Source: Parabacteroides sp. PH5-46
GTDB taxonomy: Bacteria; Bacteroidota; Bacteroidia; Bacteroidales; Tannerellaceae
Assembly (NCBI RefSeq): GCF_029892785.1
Contig: NZ_JARXXA010000002.1
Coordinates: 335,745-399,744 of the forward strand
Direction of reading: 5' to 3'
Length of the DNA: 64,000 nt
Position numbers and translations under genes: made by a program. The notes under the pieces were generated by a model that had not been told where the DNA came from, made no database searches, and saw only the letters and a list, made by a program, of their open reading frames with translations. Shown piece after piece: positions 63,534 through 64,000 of the stretch. Within the stretch, counting starts at the first letter, position 1. Each line of letters begins with the position of its first letter.

Positions 63534-63549
63534 AAAGAAATATTTCTTT
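63534..63549. promoter_or_regulatory. 16-bp perfect palindrome upstream of the PchR-like regulator
   Basis: AAAGAAATATTTCTTT, a perfect palindrome 62 bases before the regulator start. It could be an operator, but AT-rich palindromes of this length also arise by chance. Confidence 0.3.
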
Positions 63550-63626
63550 TCTGTTGAACGTCTTTAGTTTTCTACCAACCGGATTTTCAGCTTGGCCCAC
63601 TAAAACCAACCAATATAATACAAAAA

Positions 63627-63654
63627 AAGCAGTCACTTTTTATTGTAACTGCTT
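63627..63654 (-). terminator. Terminator for a minus-strand transcript from the right edge
   Basis: Ten-base arms 63627-63636 and 63645-63654 pair fully (one G-U on the minus strand: AAGCAGTTAC / GTGACTGCTT), followed on the minus strand by six T. It implies that a transcript arrives from the right of 63660. Confidence 0.65.
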
Positions 63655-63658
63655 AATT

Positions 63659-63745
63659 TTATTGTGGGCGTTGACGGATTTCGAGTGTCCTATCTAACCC
63701 GTATGCTGTCAGTCGTTTAACTATCGAAGATTGTATTCTACTCAC
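63659..63745 (-). CDS. Possible 28-residue ORF just before a terminator
   Basis: GTG (complement of 63743-63745) to TAA (63659-63661), five bases before the terminator hairpin. The peptide contains VKRLTAYGLDRTLEIRQRPQ. Start context is poor and a stop codon lies two codons upstream. It may instead be the tail of a decayed gene. The same bases on the minus strand also resemble a tRNA 3' end (TCCGTCAACGCCCA). Confidence 0.15.
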   Translation of the reverse strand: MSRIQSSIVKRLTAYGLDRTLEIRQRPQ

Positions 63746-64000
63746 TCTTTACTCACTCCGTTTTTAGAGTGATTTTTAAGAGAACTTTTCCTCTTTAAGT
63801 GATGGTGTAAAGGTAGGGAAAGTTTCGGTAAAATTCAAGAAAATCTATTCCTTTAGATGATTTTATTTTCTGCATGATAGTACACAAAAAACTGTATCTT
63901 CTAACTAGTCACCCCTTAAAAAGCGGCTTTAAGTTTTTCACTTAATAAAATTGTCTGTATCCGTAAAATGATATAGGCAATTTTTTGTTTGTATTTATTC

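Larger units (their letters stand above)
63473..64000. other. 528-bp right-edge region without a confident gene
   Basis: It contains the palindrome at 63534, a minus-strand terminator, a 28-codon frame, and on the minus strand a direct repeat GAGTGAGTA twice (complement of about 63740-63760). From 63800 to the end the sequence is AT-rich with no frame I can defend. A gene may begin beyond the window. Confidence 0.5.

Noticed and set aside
63662..63690. Functional tRNA gene
   Set aside because: Only the 3' end resembles a tRNA; the T-arm does not pair and no anticodon arm is found upstream.

Overview
This window is chromosomal DNA of a Bacteroidales bacterium. The Parabacteroides/Tannerellaceae side is my best guess, and nothing here fixes a species. 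The evidence is a dcw cluster in Bacteroidetes order, an RprX/RprY two-component pair, TonB-dependent receptors, DUF4249/DUF6029/DUF4254/DUF5672/DUF6807 families, proteins with type IX secretion (T9SS) C-terminal signals, and many promoters with the Bacteroides -7 box TAnnTTTG instead of sigma70 boxes. I saw no rRNA, intact tRNA or CRISPR array.

Layout. 1-1.9 kb: 3' part of a TonB-dependent receptor (cut by the window edge) and a small lipoprotein. 2.0-7.7 kb: topA, then argS divergent from a POT-type transporter. 7.7-10.7 kb: a 105-bp palindromic repeat element, a T9SS-secreted protein and xerD. 10.7-14.9 kb: aroQ, pyk, an O-methyltransferase, rbfA and a LolC/E-like permease in one direction. 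14.9-20.5 kb: a LytTR regulator, an alpha/beta hydrolase-like protein and a large tricorn-type protease carrying an in-frame palindromic insertion. 20.5-24.9 kb: a thioredoxin-fold cluster (TlpA, DUF6029 barrel, Omp28 lipoprotein, T9SS-sorted Omp28-like protein). 25-29 kb: lipopolysaccharide-type genes (DUF4254, GT9, sugar kinase-like, GT2, DUF5672), the later ones clearly more AT-rich. 29-32.3 kb: rnhA, a second 22-bp-period palindromic array, a Tat-type Gfo/Idh/MocA oxidoreductase and a DUF6807 protein. 32.5-48.9 kb: dusB and the dcw cluster (rsmH, ftsL, ftsI, murE, mraY, murD, ftsW, murG, murC, ftsQ, ftsA, ftsZ) plus yqeY; mraZ is not next to rsmH. 49-51.3 kb: rprXY. 51.5-57.9 kb: small secreted and membrane proteins, a second copy of the 105-bp element, an RsgA-type GTPase, a methyltransferase, a LigB-type dioxygenase, an M28 peptidase, an AraC regulator and a PhnA-like protein. 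57.9-63.5 kb: a decaying TonB receptor/DUF4249 operon with its AraC regulator; the receptor carries both a nonsense codon and a 1308-bp insertion sequence. The last 0.5 kb holds no confident gene.

The observations I rate highest are: (1) a 105-bp element present twice, made of four 22-bp palindromic units whose 18-bp cores differ almost only by transitions; (2) a 17-bp motif at the same distance from the -7 box of an AraC gene and of the neighbouring peptidase gene; (3) an in-frame palindromic element inside the tricorn-like protease; (4) a doubly broken TonB receptor whose partner lipoprotein has lost its lipobox cysteine; (5) a CXXC-rich cluster whose products should reach the periplasm, outer membrane and cell surface. 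All family calls are from reading translated sequence; no database search was run.
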